In this document: positions 26,566 to 34,467 of the stretch, in pieces
Position numbering within the stretch: the stretch's first letter is position 1
Layout: each line of letters begins with the position of its first letter
NCBI GenBank assembly: GCA_024687165.1
Contig: JAILEY010000062.1
Location: 1-41,491 of the forward strand
DNA from: Treponema sp.
GTDB taxonomy: Bacteria > Spirochaetota > Spirochaetia > Treponematales > Treponemataceae
Length of the DNA: 41,491 bases
Reading direction: 5' to 3'
Program-made: the position numbers and the translations under genes
Notes under the pieces: model-generated
Seen by the model: the letters and a program-made list of their open reading frames with translations, nothing else
Told to the model about the DNA's origin: nothing
Database searches by the model: none

Positions 26566-27519
26566 GTGGCGTCCAGTACAGTTATAATTGTTCCCGATTC
26601 AGGAGTACTTTCCCGAATCTGCGGAACAAATGACAGCAATCTTAAGCTCATTGAAAATTTTCTTGAAACGCCTGTCTTTGCGCAGGGCAATGAGCTTTCA
26701 ATTGAGTCGGATGATGAAACTACAGTCAGCCGCTTCAATTTTATAATCAACAGAATTCTTGATGAACTTTCAGATTCTACTCTCCAGACAAGCGATAGTG
26801 AACTTATTGAATCAGTCTTAAACAGTGGCGACGTAAGTGATAAATCATTTTTTGCAAAGTATTCAATTTCAGTTCCGGGTGGATTAAGAAAGATTTATCC
26901 TCGGACAAGGGGACAGGCTCTTTTTGTAAATAAGATGCGCTCTTTTGACATGGTATTTGCATGTGGTCCTGCAGGTTCTGGAAAAACTTTTCTGGCTGTT
27001 GCTGAATCGCTGAGGCTTCTTTTAAGTCACAAGGTTTCAAGAATAATTCTTACCCGTCCTGTTGTAGAAGCAGGAGAGAGCCTTGGATTTTTGCCGGGTG
27101 ATCTTGAAGATAAGCTTGATCCTTATGTGCGGCCTCTCTTTGATTCCATGAATATGGTTTTGCCTAAAGACACTATCAAAAGACTAGTAGAAAATGGTAT
27201 AATAGAAACTGCTCCACTGGCATATATGCGCGGAAGAACATTGAATGACAGCGCGGTAATTCTTGATGAAGCTCAGAATACTACTGTCGAACAGATGAAA
27301 ATGTTTTTGACGCGAATGGGAGAAGGCTCAAAAGTTTTTGTTACGGGTGACCATACTCAAATTGATCTTCCGTCAAGAGTAACTTCGGGGCTTCTTGATG
27401 CTATTAGAGTGTTAAAAAATGTTGAAGGAATTTCAATTGTAGAGCTTACTTCTGAAGATGTAGTAAGAAATGAACTTGTAAGGAAAATTATTCAGGCATA
27501 CGAAAATGAAAAGAGATGA
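26566..27519 (+). CDS. phoH: PhoH-like ATPase (YbeZ family)
   Basis: A 317-residue cytoplasmic P-loop ATPase. Walker A is GPAGSGKT (residues 134-141) and Walker B is VILDEAQN (Asp234-Glu235). LTRPVVEAGESLGFLPGDLE, DPYVRPLFD and VTGDHTQIDLP are signature segments of the PhoH/YbeZ family, which has been linked to RNA metabolism together with YbeY. A GTG start 3 bp after the FGE-like gene is used, with no strong ribosome-binding site, so translational coupling is likely. It overlaps the next gene by 14 bp. phoH next to ybeY and a corC-type gene is a widely conserved bacterial arrangement. Confidence 0.95.
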   Translation: MASSTVIIVPDSGVLSRICGTNDSNLKLIENFLETPVFAQGNELSIESDDETTVSRFNFIINRILDELSDSTLQTSDSELIESVLNSGDVSDKSFFAKYSISVPGGLRKIYPRTRGQALFVNKMRSFDMVFACGPAGSGKTFLAVAESLRLLLSHKVSRIILTRPVVEAGESLGFLPGDLEDKLDPYVRPLFDSMNMVLPKDTIKRLVENGIIETAPLAYMRGRTLNDSAVILDEAQNTTVEQMKMFLTRMGEGSKVFVTGDHTQIDLPSRVTSGLLDAIRVLKNVEGISIVELTSEDVVRNELVRKIIQAYENEKR

Positions 27520-29374
27520 CGATAGAGTTTCCGTTGTAGATGTTGTAAAAGGTTCAATCCTCAAGCATCTGAAATCGGATTACCCGAGATATGTTTTAGT
27601 TTTTGTTACTTTTCTGGTGGCGGTTGCGCTGTCTTTTGTAAAGATTTCAACATCAAATTCCCTTGTTTCCTTTAATGTCGCTGATTATGAAATAGGGCAG
27701 GTTTCTGACATCAACGTTGTTGCTTCAAAGTCACTTCCTGCAACTTATGAATATCCTGTTTCAGTTGAAAAGGGTGAAAAAGTTATAAAGAAGGGCTTCC
27801 CGATTACAGAAGAGGCTTACACAAAACTTAAAAAAATGTCTGAATCAAATCTCTACCTTGATTACAGAACGTTTGCCAATTCAATAGTTTTCAATCTGCT
27901 TATCTGCTGTCTTTTCTTTTATCTTTGCAGCAGACAGTTTTTTGGAGAAAAGCGGATTGAATTTAAAGAACTGATTACAGAGTGCAGTGCGTACCTTCTT
28001 ATTTTTGCAGCTACAGTTTTCGGAATGAAGGCTGCAGATTTTTCTTCGCCGTTTGCAATCGCTGCCGTTATTCCAAGCTCGTTGTGCGTGTTCCTTGTTA
28101 CGATTTTGTTCGGTCATCTGAATGCATTATTCTTTTCACTTGTAATTTCTTTTGCAGTTTTTGACATTACTTCATATCAGATTGTTCCGTTCCTGTTTGT
28201 CCTTTCAACATCGTTTGCTGCAACAAGAGTCGTTAAAAAAATCGACAGAAGATCTGATCTTGTTTTTGCTTCAATGCTGCAGGCTGTTTTAAATGTTGTT
28301 TTCCTCGTTACTTTTATTTTGATTTTCCGGGGCTCAATTCGTGACAATGTTTATGCGCTGTTTGCCGTTGCATTAAATGGCTTTTTCTCAGGAATTCTTT
28401 GTCTTGGGCTTTTGACTCCGCTTGAAATTCTTTTGAATACAGCTTCTTTATTCCGCCTTATGGATTTGAGCGATTTGAACAGTCCTCTTATGAAAAAAAT
28501 GCTTGTTACTGCAAGTGGTACTTATAATCATTCACTTATGGTTGCAAATCTTGCGGAAGCAGCATGTAATGAAGTTCAGGCAAATGCTCTTCTTGCACGT
28601 GTCGGTGCTTATTACCATGATATCGGAAAGCTTGAAAACCCTGAATATTTTGTTGAAAATCAGAGCGGAGAAAATGTTCATGACGGCATCAATCCGTCTC
28701 TTTCTGTAAGCATTATTCGAAGTCACGTAAAGCGCGGTGTTGAAAAAGCCTTAAGTCTACGCCTTCCGGCTTCTGTTGTAAATATTATCAGCGAGCATCA
28801 TGGAAATCAGGTAATTGCATATTTTTACAGTGAAGCAAAAAAGATTGATCCTGATGCATCTGCCGCAGATTATTCTTATGCAGGAAATCCTCCTACAACA
28901 AGAGAAAGTGCAATCGTTATGCTTGCAGATACTGTTGAAGCTGCATGCCGTACTTTGGACAAACCTTCCGTTCCTCGCCTTGAAAAATTCATCAAGACAC
29001 TTATTGATTCTAAAATAGAGCATCATCAGCTTGAAAACTGTAATTTAACTTTCCGTGATATTGCAAAAATTCAGGAATCGTTTGTTCAGACTCTGGCAGG
29101 CTATTATCACAGCCGTACAAAATATCCTGATCAAAAAGATCCTGATGCTCCTCAGCAGACTTCATCAGCGGTTGAACAGACTCAGAATCAGGGTCAGAAT
29201 CAAACAGTACAGAATGAAGCTCCAGTTCAGCAGAAAAAAACAGAAGAAAAATCTTCAGTTTCAACAGCCGCTTCTGCTTCAACAGCTGGAGTTGTAATAA
29301 AAAAAACACGAACTACAGCCGCTAAAACAAAAGCTGCTTCAGTAAAAAAAGTTGTAAAAGAGGCAAAACAATAA
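27506..29374 (+). CDS. 7TM-HD membrane phosphodiesterase (PgpH-like)
   Basis: A 622-residue membrane protein. An N-terminal helix (about residues 28-46) is followed by an extracytoplasmic 7TMR-HDED-type stretch (about 50-120). Seven clustered membrane helices follow (about 125-310), then a cytoplasmic HD domain with His342, HDIG (371-374) and SEHHG. Proteins of this architecture (PgpH) hydrolyse cyclic di-AMP; that activity is inferred here. Residues about 540-622 are low-complexity, rich in Gln, Lys, Ala and Thr, and look disordered. The gene overlaps phoH by 14 bp and shares one base with the ybeY start (TAATG). Lying between phoH and ybeY is a common arrangement in Firmicutes-like clusters. 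Confidence 0.92.
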   Translation: MKRDDDRVSVVDVVKGSILKHLKSDYPRYVLVFVTFLVAVALSFVKISTSNSLVSFNVADYEIGQVSDINVVASKSLPATYEYPVSVEKGEKVIKKGFPITEEAYTKLKKMSESNLYLDYRTFANSIVFNLLICCLFFYLCSRQFFGEKRIEFKELITECSAYLLIFAATVFGMKAADFSSPFAIAAVIPSSLCVFLVTILFGHLNALFFSLVISFAVFDITSYQIVPFLFVLSTSFAATRVVKKIDRRSDLVFASMLQAVLNVVFLVTFILIFRGSIRDNVYALFAVALNGFFSGILCLGLLTPLEILLNTASLFRLMDLSDLNSPLMKKMLVTASGTYNHSLMVANLAEAACNEVQANALLARVGAYYHDIGKLENPEYFVENQSGENVHDGINPSLSVSIIRSHVKRGVEKALSLRLPASVVNIISEHHGNQVIAYFYSEAKKIDPDASAADYSYAGNPPTTRESAIVMLADTVEAACRTLDKPSVPRLEKFIKTLIDSKIEHHQLENCNLTFRDIAKIQESFVQTLAGYYHSRTKYPDQKDPDAPQQTSSAVEQTQNQGQNQTVQNEAPVQQKKTEEKSSVSTAASASTAGVVIKKTRTTAAKTKAASVKKVVKEAKQ

Positions 29375-29850
29375 TGAATCAGATTTTTGTTTCTACAGAA
29401 GATGGAATGGAGGAGCCTTTGTGGCTTCCAAAAATAGAAGATTTTGCAGACAAAGTTCTTGTTGCTGCAGGATATGATGACGAAGAAGTTTCTGTTCTTT
29501 TTTGTACGGATAAATACATTCAGGAACTGAACAGAAACTACCGTAACATAGATGCACCAACTGATGTTTTAAGCTTTGAAAATGGTGAAGAATATACGGA
29601 CGAAGAAGGCAACAAATGGTATCAGGCCGGAGACATTGCAATCAGCCTTGAGACTCTGCCAAAAAACGCCGAATATTTTAATGTAGAGCAGAATGAAGAA
29701 TTGAAGCGGCTTGTTGTTCATGGACTTCTTCATTTAAATGGATACGACCACGGAGAAGAACATGTAGAAAAAGGCGTTGAGCCTGTATGCGAAATGCTGG
29801 TATTACAAAAAAAATTAATGGAAGAATTTAAAGATTATGTCATTTTTTAA
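29374..29850 (+). CDS. ybeY: Endoribonuclease YbeY
   Basis: A 158-residue zinc enzyme of the UPF0054 family. The metal-binding motif HGLLHLNGYDH places His116, His120 and His126 as ligands. The conserved PTDVLSFE and GDIAIS segments precede it. YbeY acts in 16S rRNA maturation and ribosome quality control in other bacteria. An acidic insertion (NGEEYTDEEGNKWYQ) lies between these two segments. AGAGG precedes the ATG. The gene overlaps the 7TM-HD stop by 1 base and the corC-like gene by 14 bp. Confidence 0.96.
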   Translation: MNQIFVSTEDGMEEPLWLPKIEDFADKVLVAAGYDDEEVSVLFCTDKYIQELNRNYRNIDAPTDVLSFENGEEYTDEEGNKWYQAGDIAISLETLPKNAEYFNVEQNEELKRLVVHGLLHLNGYDHGEEHVEKGVEPVCEMLVLQKKLMEEFKDYVIF

Positions 29851-30607
29851 TAGAAAAAGTAAAAAAGAAGATGTTCCTCTTACAGCAGATGAAGAGCAGA
29901 AAGAAATTCTTGCGGAAGAAAAACATGAAATGATTCAGGGAGTTGAAGACCTTTCCCTTACAATCGTTAAGGAAGTTATGGTTCCCCGTATTGATGTTGA
30001 TTTTCTGAATATTGAAACACCGGAAGATGAGCTGCTTGAAAAAGTTACTGAAAGCGGACATTCACGCATCCCTGTTTATTCAGGGTCTATAGATAATGTT
30101 GTCGGCATTCTTTATGTAAAGGATCTGATAAAGGCTCTTGCAAAAAAACAGCCTGTTGATCTTGATAAGATTATCCGCAAACCGTATTTCGTTCCGGAAA
30201 GCAAGCACATTGACAGTCTTCTGCGTGAATTTAAAAGACGTCATGTTCACATTGCAATTGCAATCGATGAGTACGGCGGAATAAGCGGAATTGTCTGCAT
30301 GGAAGATATTATTGAAGAAATCGTCGGCGACATTCAGGATGAGTTCGATAATGAAAAAGAAGACATTATTTCTCTTTCTGACAATGTATGGATTTGTGAT
30401 GCACGTGTAGACCTTGATACTTTAAATGAAACAATTGATTCAAATTTTCCGACTGAAAATTTTGATACTCTCGGTGGATTTGTGTTCGATCTTTTTGGAA
30501 AGATTCCGGTTAAGTTTGAAAAAATTGCATGGAATAAATACGATTTTATAGTCCAGGAAATGGAAGGGCATAAGGTAAATACAATCAAGATTGTATATCA
30601 TGAATAA
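29837..30607 (+). CDS. CorC/HlyC-type CBS-domain protein (YbeX-like)
   Basis: A 256-residue soluble protein with no DUF21 membrane domain, as in CorC/YbeX and TlyC. Two CBS domains span about residues 45-165. They open with VMVPRIDVDF and include SRIPVYSGSIDNVVGILYVK, then AIAIDEYGGISGIVCMEDIIEEIVGDIQDE. A CorC_HlyC domain (about 180-256) closes the protein. The family has been tied to magnesium/cobalt efflux and to ribosome function. In spirochaetes such proteins are often annotated as hemolysins, with weak support. It overlaps ybeY by 14 bp, completing the phoH / 7TM-HD / ybeY / corC set. Confidence 0.93.
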   Translation: MSFFNRKSKKEDVPLTADEEQKEILAEEKHEMIQGVEDLSLTIVKEVMVPRIDVDFLNIETPEDELLEKVTESGHSRIPVYSGSIDNVVGILYVKDLIKALAKKQPVDLDKIIRKPYFVPESKHIDSLLREFKRRHVHIAIAIDEYGGISGIVCMEDIIEEIVGDIQDEFDNEKEDIISLSDNVWICDARVDLDTLNETIDSNFPTENFDTLGGFVFDLFGKIPVKFEKIAWNKYDFIVQEMEGHKVNTIKIVYHE

Positions 30608-30634
30608 TTCTGTAGATAGGTGGGTGGAAGATTT

Positions 30635-32734
30635 ATGAAAAAATTGGTATGTGCAGTAATTGCCTCTTTAAGTCTCAGCGTGTTTGCAAAGTCTGCTCTG
30701 GATTATTACAATGAGGCTCTCAGTCTTCAGAATCAGCGTCAGTGGTTTGAAGCAACAGATCTTTACCGTGAGGCCCTTGAAATTAATCCTCAGTTTGGTG
30801 ATGCGTGGTATAATCTTGCAAAATGTTCATATGCTCTTGGAAGCTTTGATCTTGCCGTTGAATATGCGGATAAAGCTGCAAAATATTCACGTAACCTCAG
30901 CGATATTCAGAATCTTAAGGGAATCTCTCTTATTGCACTTGGAAAAGTTACAGAAGCAAGAAAAGTTTTTGAATCAGTCTTAAAAAAATATCCTAATGAT
31001 GTTGATGCCCGCTTTGGTCTTGCAGAACTTGATCTTCTTGACGGAAAAATTACTGTTGCAGAAAGCCGTTACAAGGATGCTTTAAAAAGAGACAATACGA
31101 ATAAAAAGGCCCTTCTTTCACTTGCTCTTGTAAGTTCTGAAATGGGAAGAAATGATGCTGCAATGCATTACATAAATCAGGCTTTAAACAATTACAGCGG
31201 AGAATCTGAAGTTCATTATATGGCTGCGTTTCTTGCTGCAAAAGCCGGTGATTATAAAACTGCAGAACAGAGAGTAAGAAGTGCAGTTCAGATCAATACA
31301 AATTTTGATAAGGCTTATTCACTTCTTTCCGTAATTTTATATGCTCAGGGAAGATTTGAAGATGTTGTTGATTTGTGTGATTTTAGAATTGGACGTAACA
31401 GACAGCTTGCAGATGCATGGTACCTTAAAGGCTTGAGTGAGCAGAAGCTTAACAGACTTGAAGATGCACTAGAAACTTTTAACACAGGACTTTCTGTAAA
31501 TCCTCAGGATGAAGTTATGAGAAATGCCCTTGAGCAGCTTGCAGATCAGATTCTTTCAATAGAAGATCCAAGAAGACTTGCATGGGCTTCATATCATTCA
31601 AAAAAGGCTTCTGAATATGGAAGAAATTTCCAGGGAGTTTCAGAGCGTTATGAATATCAGAAGGCACTTTCCGTTGCACCTCTTGATTTTGCAACAAGAC
31701 AGGGATTTGCAGATATGCTTGACCGCGACGGACTTCATGAGCTTTACGTTCAGCAGATTGAGTTTATAAAAGAAAATGATCCTACCTGGAAAACTGGAAA
31801 AGACCGCACAAGACAGCAGATAAAGAATGACGATTCACTTGAAGCATACAAGAGCCTCATGGCAAACAACATTTCTTCAAGATGGAATGTAGATCCGTTC
31901 TATCTGGACAAAACAAGATGGAATATCGGAATCTATTATACAAAAGTTCCTGTTCAGCTTATTCATGCTGATCTTGAAGAAGTTTCTGCAAAAGCTGCAA
32001 AAGTTGTGTTCAATGGAGTTCCTTCAACTTATGTTGATATTCACACAAGCCCTGTAGACAGCTTTGGTCAGGCATTCAGAATTGCACGTGCTGAAAAACG
32101 AGATTACTTTATCATCATGACAGCAAAAGAAACAGAGAGAACTTATTCTCTTGACGCAACAATTTATTCTGCACGTACAGGAACAAAAACTTCTGAAATC
32201 CATGTTTACCGCACCGGAAACGACCGTATGGCAAAGGCTCTCCAGAGATTCAGAAGCGGTGTTCTTGATATTCTTCCAATCCGCGGAAAAGTTTTAAGAA
32301 ATGTTCAGGGAAAACTTCTGCTTGATATCGGAAAGAATGACGGTGTATTAAAAGATGCAGAATTTGCAGTTGTAAGAAAAGGGTCTGTCGTAACAAATGA
32401 TTCAGGACCAGGCGTAACTTACCACAAGAAAGATCTGCTTGGAACAGTAAAAATTACAGATACAAATGAAGAAATTTCTGAAGGTCAGTATGAAAAGCAC
32501 GGCTTCTACGATACGCTTAATATTGAGGATGAAATAATTTTAATTTCTAATCCTGAAACAAAAGGTAAGAATAAAGAAGGTTCTGCACCACAGGATATTC
32601 GTCCTGCTGCAGACAACAACGGAAAGCCTGCAACAGAAGCTGCAAGAAAAGCACAGAAAGAAGCAATCGAAGAATCACTGAAGCCTGTTAACCGTGAAAA
32701 TGATCTTATCACTTTGATCAGGTCTATAATCTGA
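30635..32734 (+). CDS. Secreted TPR-repeat protein
   Basis: A 699-residue protein. The ATG at 30635 is chosen because GGTGG/GGAAG lies just upstream and the product starts with a signal peptide (MKKLVCAVIASLSLSVFAKS). An upstream in-frame GTG would spoil both. About eight tetratricopeptide repeats fill residues 25-310 (for example DAWYNLAKCSYALGSFDLAV). The middle and C-terminal parts are beta-rich (RGKVLRNVQGKLLLDIGKND, then KDLLGTVKITDTNEE) and are not recognised. The protein is probably periplasmic and an assembly or scaffolding factor. It lies 27 bp after the corC-like gene and may be the last gene of that operon. No strong terminator follows it. Confidence 0.85.
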   Translation: MKKLVCAVIASLSLSVFAKSALDYYNEALSLQNQRQWFEATDLYREALEINPQFGDAWYNLAKCSYALGSFDLAVEYADKAAKYSRNLSDIQNLKGISLIALGKVTEARKVFESVLKKYPNDVDARFGLAELDLLDGKITVAESRYKDALKRDNTNKKALLSLALVSSEMGRNDAAMHYINQALNNYSGESEVHYMAAFLAAKAGDYKTAEQRVRSAVQINTNFDKAYSLLSVILYAQGRFEDVVDLCDFRIGRNRQLADAWYLKGLSEQKLNRLEDALETFNTGLSVNPQDEVMRNALEQLADQILSIEDPRRLAWASYHSKKASEYGRNFQGVSERYEYQKALSVAPLDFATRQGFADMLDRDGLHELYVQQIEFIKENDPTWKTGKDRTRQQIKNDDSLEAYKSLMANNISSRWNVDPFYLDKTRWNIGIYYTKVPVQLIHADLEEVSAKAAKVVFNGVPSTYVDIHTSPVDSFGQAFRIARAEKRDYFIIMTAKETERTYSLDATIYSARTGTKTSEIHVYRTGNDRMAKALQRFRSGVLDILPIRGKVLRNVQGKLLLDIGKNDGVLKDAEFAVVRKGSVVTNDSGPGVTYHKKDLLGTVKITDTNEEISEGQYEKHGFYDTLNIEDEIILISNPETKGKNKEGSAPQDIRPAADNNGKPATEAARKAQKEAIEESLKPVNRENDLITLIRSII

Positions 32735-32776
32735 TTTTTGAAGCGCTTTGTGTGAAGTGCGCAGAGTGCTTTCAGA

Positions 32777-32805
32777 TTGAATTATATTCGAAAAAACATT
32801 ATATT
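32777..32805 (+). promoter_or_regulatory. pgk promoter
   Basis: TTGAAT (32777-32782) and TATATT (32800-32805) are 17 bp apart. A GGAGG ribosome-binding site follows before the ATG at 32852. Confidence 0.65.
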
Positions 32806-32851
32806 TGTTTCTATACTATTTGTATAAATTCCATTTGGAGGATTTTTTTAT

Positions 32852-34120
32852 ATGATTAAGACAGTAAAAGATGTTGATCTTAAAGGCAAGCGCATCATCA
32901 TGCGTGTTGATTTCAACGTACCAATGAAGGACGGAGTTGTTCAGGATGATACTCGTATCATGGCAGCTCTTCCAACAATCAAGTATATTCTTGAACAGAG
33001 CCCACGCTCACTCGTTCTTATGAGCCACCTCGGCGATCCTAAAAAGGACGTAAAAAAGGCTCAGGAAAAGGCTGAAAAAGCTGGAAAGACATGGACAGAC
33101 GCTGATGCAGAAAAGTTCATCAACGGAAAGAACCGCATGAAGCCGGTTGTAGAATATTTCGCTTCAAAACTCGGAAAACCAGTTACATTCCTTCCAGATG
33201 CACTCGGACAGAAAGCAGCAATTGACGCTCTTCCAGAAGGTGGAGTTGCAATGCTCGAAAATACACGCTTCCACAAGGAAGAAACTTCTAAAGACGCAGC
33301 AGAGCGCGATGTAATGGCAAAAGAACTTGCTACATACGGAGACATCTTCGTAAACGACGCATTTGGTACAGCACACCGCGATCAGGCTTCTACAGCTTCT
33401 ATCGCAAAGTTCATGCCTGTTCCTTCAGTTGGCGGCTTCCTTATGGAAAAAGAAGTTAAATACATTCAGCCAATGGTAACAAATCCAGAAAAACCAATGA
33501 CTGCTATTATTGGTGGTGCTAAGGTTTCTTCAAAGATCGCTGTTCTCGAAAGCCTTATGAAGAACGCTTCTACACTCATCGTTGGTGGTGGTATGGCTTA
33601 TACATTCCTCAAGGCTCAGGGCCACGCTATTGGTAAGTCACTTGTTGAAGATGACTTCCTTGATACAGCAAAGGATCTTCTTGCAAAGGCTGAAAAAGCT
33701 GGCGTAAAGATCCTCCTCCCAGTTGACCATGTTGGTGGTGCAGAATTTGCAGATAAGGATCCAGTTGCAGTTGATGCAGTTGATCTTCCAGATAACCTTA
33801 TGGGTATGGATGTTGGTCCTAAGACTGTTGAACTTTACAAGAACGCTATTCTTGCTTCTAAGTCTATCGTATGGAACGGACCTGTTGGAGTATTTGAGTT
33901 CGAAAACTTTGCAAAGGGAACTGAAGCTGTAGCTCGCCTCGTTGCAGAAGCAACTGGAAAGGGTGCTATGACTGTAGTTGGTGGTGGTGACTCTGTTGCT
34001 GCTGTAAACAAGTTCAAGCTTGCAGACAAGATGAGCCACGTATCAACTGGTGGTGGAGCTTCTCTCGAATTCCTCGAAGGAAAAACTCTCCCTGGTATTG
34101 CTATCTTAGCAACTAAGTAA
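32852..34120 (+). CDS. pgk: Phosphoglycerate kinase
   Basis: A 422-residue glycolytic enzyme that transfers phosphate from 1,3-bisphosphoglycerate to ADP. Signature segments include [53 protein letters not shown] and the nucleotide-binding [11 protein letters not shown] with [13 protein letters not shown]. The protein is full-length; a Lys/Ala-rich insertion at about residues 64-90 follows the SHLGDP loop. Codon use is strongly biased, with many ATC, TTC, CTC and AAC codons in the first half, unlike its AT-ending neighbours, as expected for a very highly expressed gene. It has its own promoter and a strong GGAGG ribosome-binding site. A multi-hairpin 3' region and a terminator follow. Confidence 0.99.
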   Translation: MIKTVKDVDLKGKRIIMRVDFNVPMKDGVVQDDTRIMAALPTIKYILEQSPRSLVLMSHLGDPKKDVKKAQEKAEKAGKTWTDADAEKFINGKNRMKPVVEYFASKLGKPVTFLPDALGQKAAIDALPEGGVAMLENTRFHKEETSKDAAERDVMAKELATYGDIFVNDAFGTAHRDQASTASIAKFMPVPSVGGFLMEKEVKYIQPMVTNPEKPMTAIIGGAKVSSKIAVLESLMKNASTLIVGGGMAYTFLKAQGHAIGKSLVEDDFLDTAKDLLAKAEKAGVKILLPVDHVGGAEFADKDPVAVDAVDLPDNLMGMDVGPKTVELYKNAILASKSIVWNGPVGVFEFENFAKGTEAVARLVAEATGKGAMTVVGGGDSVAAVNKFKLADKMSHVSTGGGASLEFLEGKTLPGIAILATK

Positions 34121-34122
34121 GG

Positions 34123-34280
34123 CGAGTTTTACTTCGTAAAACTCGGTAAGGTCGCGAAAGCGACCGACTTTTCACACGGATAGTCAGTCAAGCTGCCTGC
34201 CGTGTAAAATGTTTAGTCTCTCGACAGTCCTTTGGCCTGCGAGAGAAATCAATTTCGGCACGACAGCTTCGCTGCGTGTC
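34123..34280 (+). ncRNA. Array of five hairpins in the pgk 3' region (candidate structured RNA)
   Basis: Beginning 3 bases after the pgk stop, five stem-loops follow one another. H1 at 34123-34145 has a 10-bp stem and TTC loop. H2 at 34150-34165 is GGTCGC-GAAA-GCGACC, with a GNRA tetraloop. H3 at 34169-34209 has TTTT-C-ACACGG pairing with CCGTGTAAAA. H4 at 34217-34246 has TCTCTCG/CGAGAGA with an inner stem and bulged A. H5 at 34257-34280 has CACG-A-CAGC/GCTGCGTG with a bulged A. No open reading frame covers them. It may be a 3'UTR stabiliser or a processed small RNA. Confidence 0.55.
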
Positions 34281-34291
34281 AAATCATAGTG

Positions 34292-34316
34292 AACCGCCTC
34301 TTGGGGCGGTTTTTTT
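34292..34316 (+). terminator. Terminator of pgk and its hairpin array
   Basis: AACCGCC (34292-34298) and GGCGGTT (34305-34311) form the stem. A run of seven T residues ends at 34316. Confidence 0.9.
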
Positions 34317-34385
34317 ATGCTTGTTTTTGTATTTTCACTTTTGTGTTAAAATATTAGTTAGTATAGATTTTGAATTGTTATAAAT

Positions 34386-34413
34386 AAAATTGGCGTGACT
34401 GGGAGTCAATTTT
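34386..34413 (+). promoter_or_regulatory. Leader hairpin before the lipase gene
   Basis: AAAATT...GACT pairs with AGTCAATTTT, with a five-base GGCGT bulge and a GGG loop. It is followed by TTATTATC and lies about 55 bases before the lipase ATG. It could attenuate the lipase gene or stop read-through from pgk. Between 34317 and 34385 the sequence is AT-rich, with only weak promoter-like hexamers (TTGTGT near 34343 and TATAGA near 34364). Confidence 0.4.
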
Positions 34414-34467
34414 ATTATCTAATTTTGAAACTCAAAATCATTGTTAAATGAAACGGCGTTGAAAAAA

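Noticed and set aside
34123..34280. CRISPR array or a known housekeeping RNA (RNase P, SRP, tmRNA) behind pgk
   Set aside because: The hairpins differ from each other and are not regularly spaced repeats. The conserved core sequences of the named RNAs are absent.
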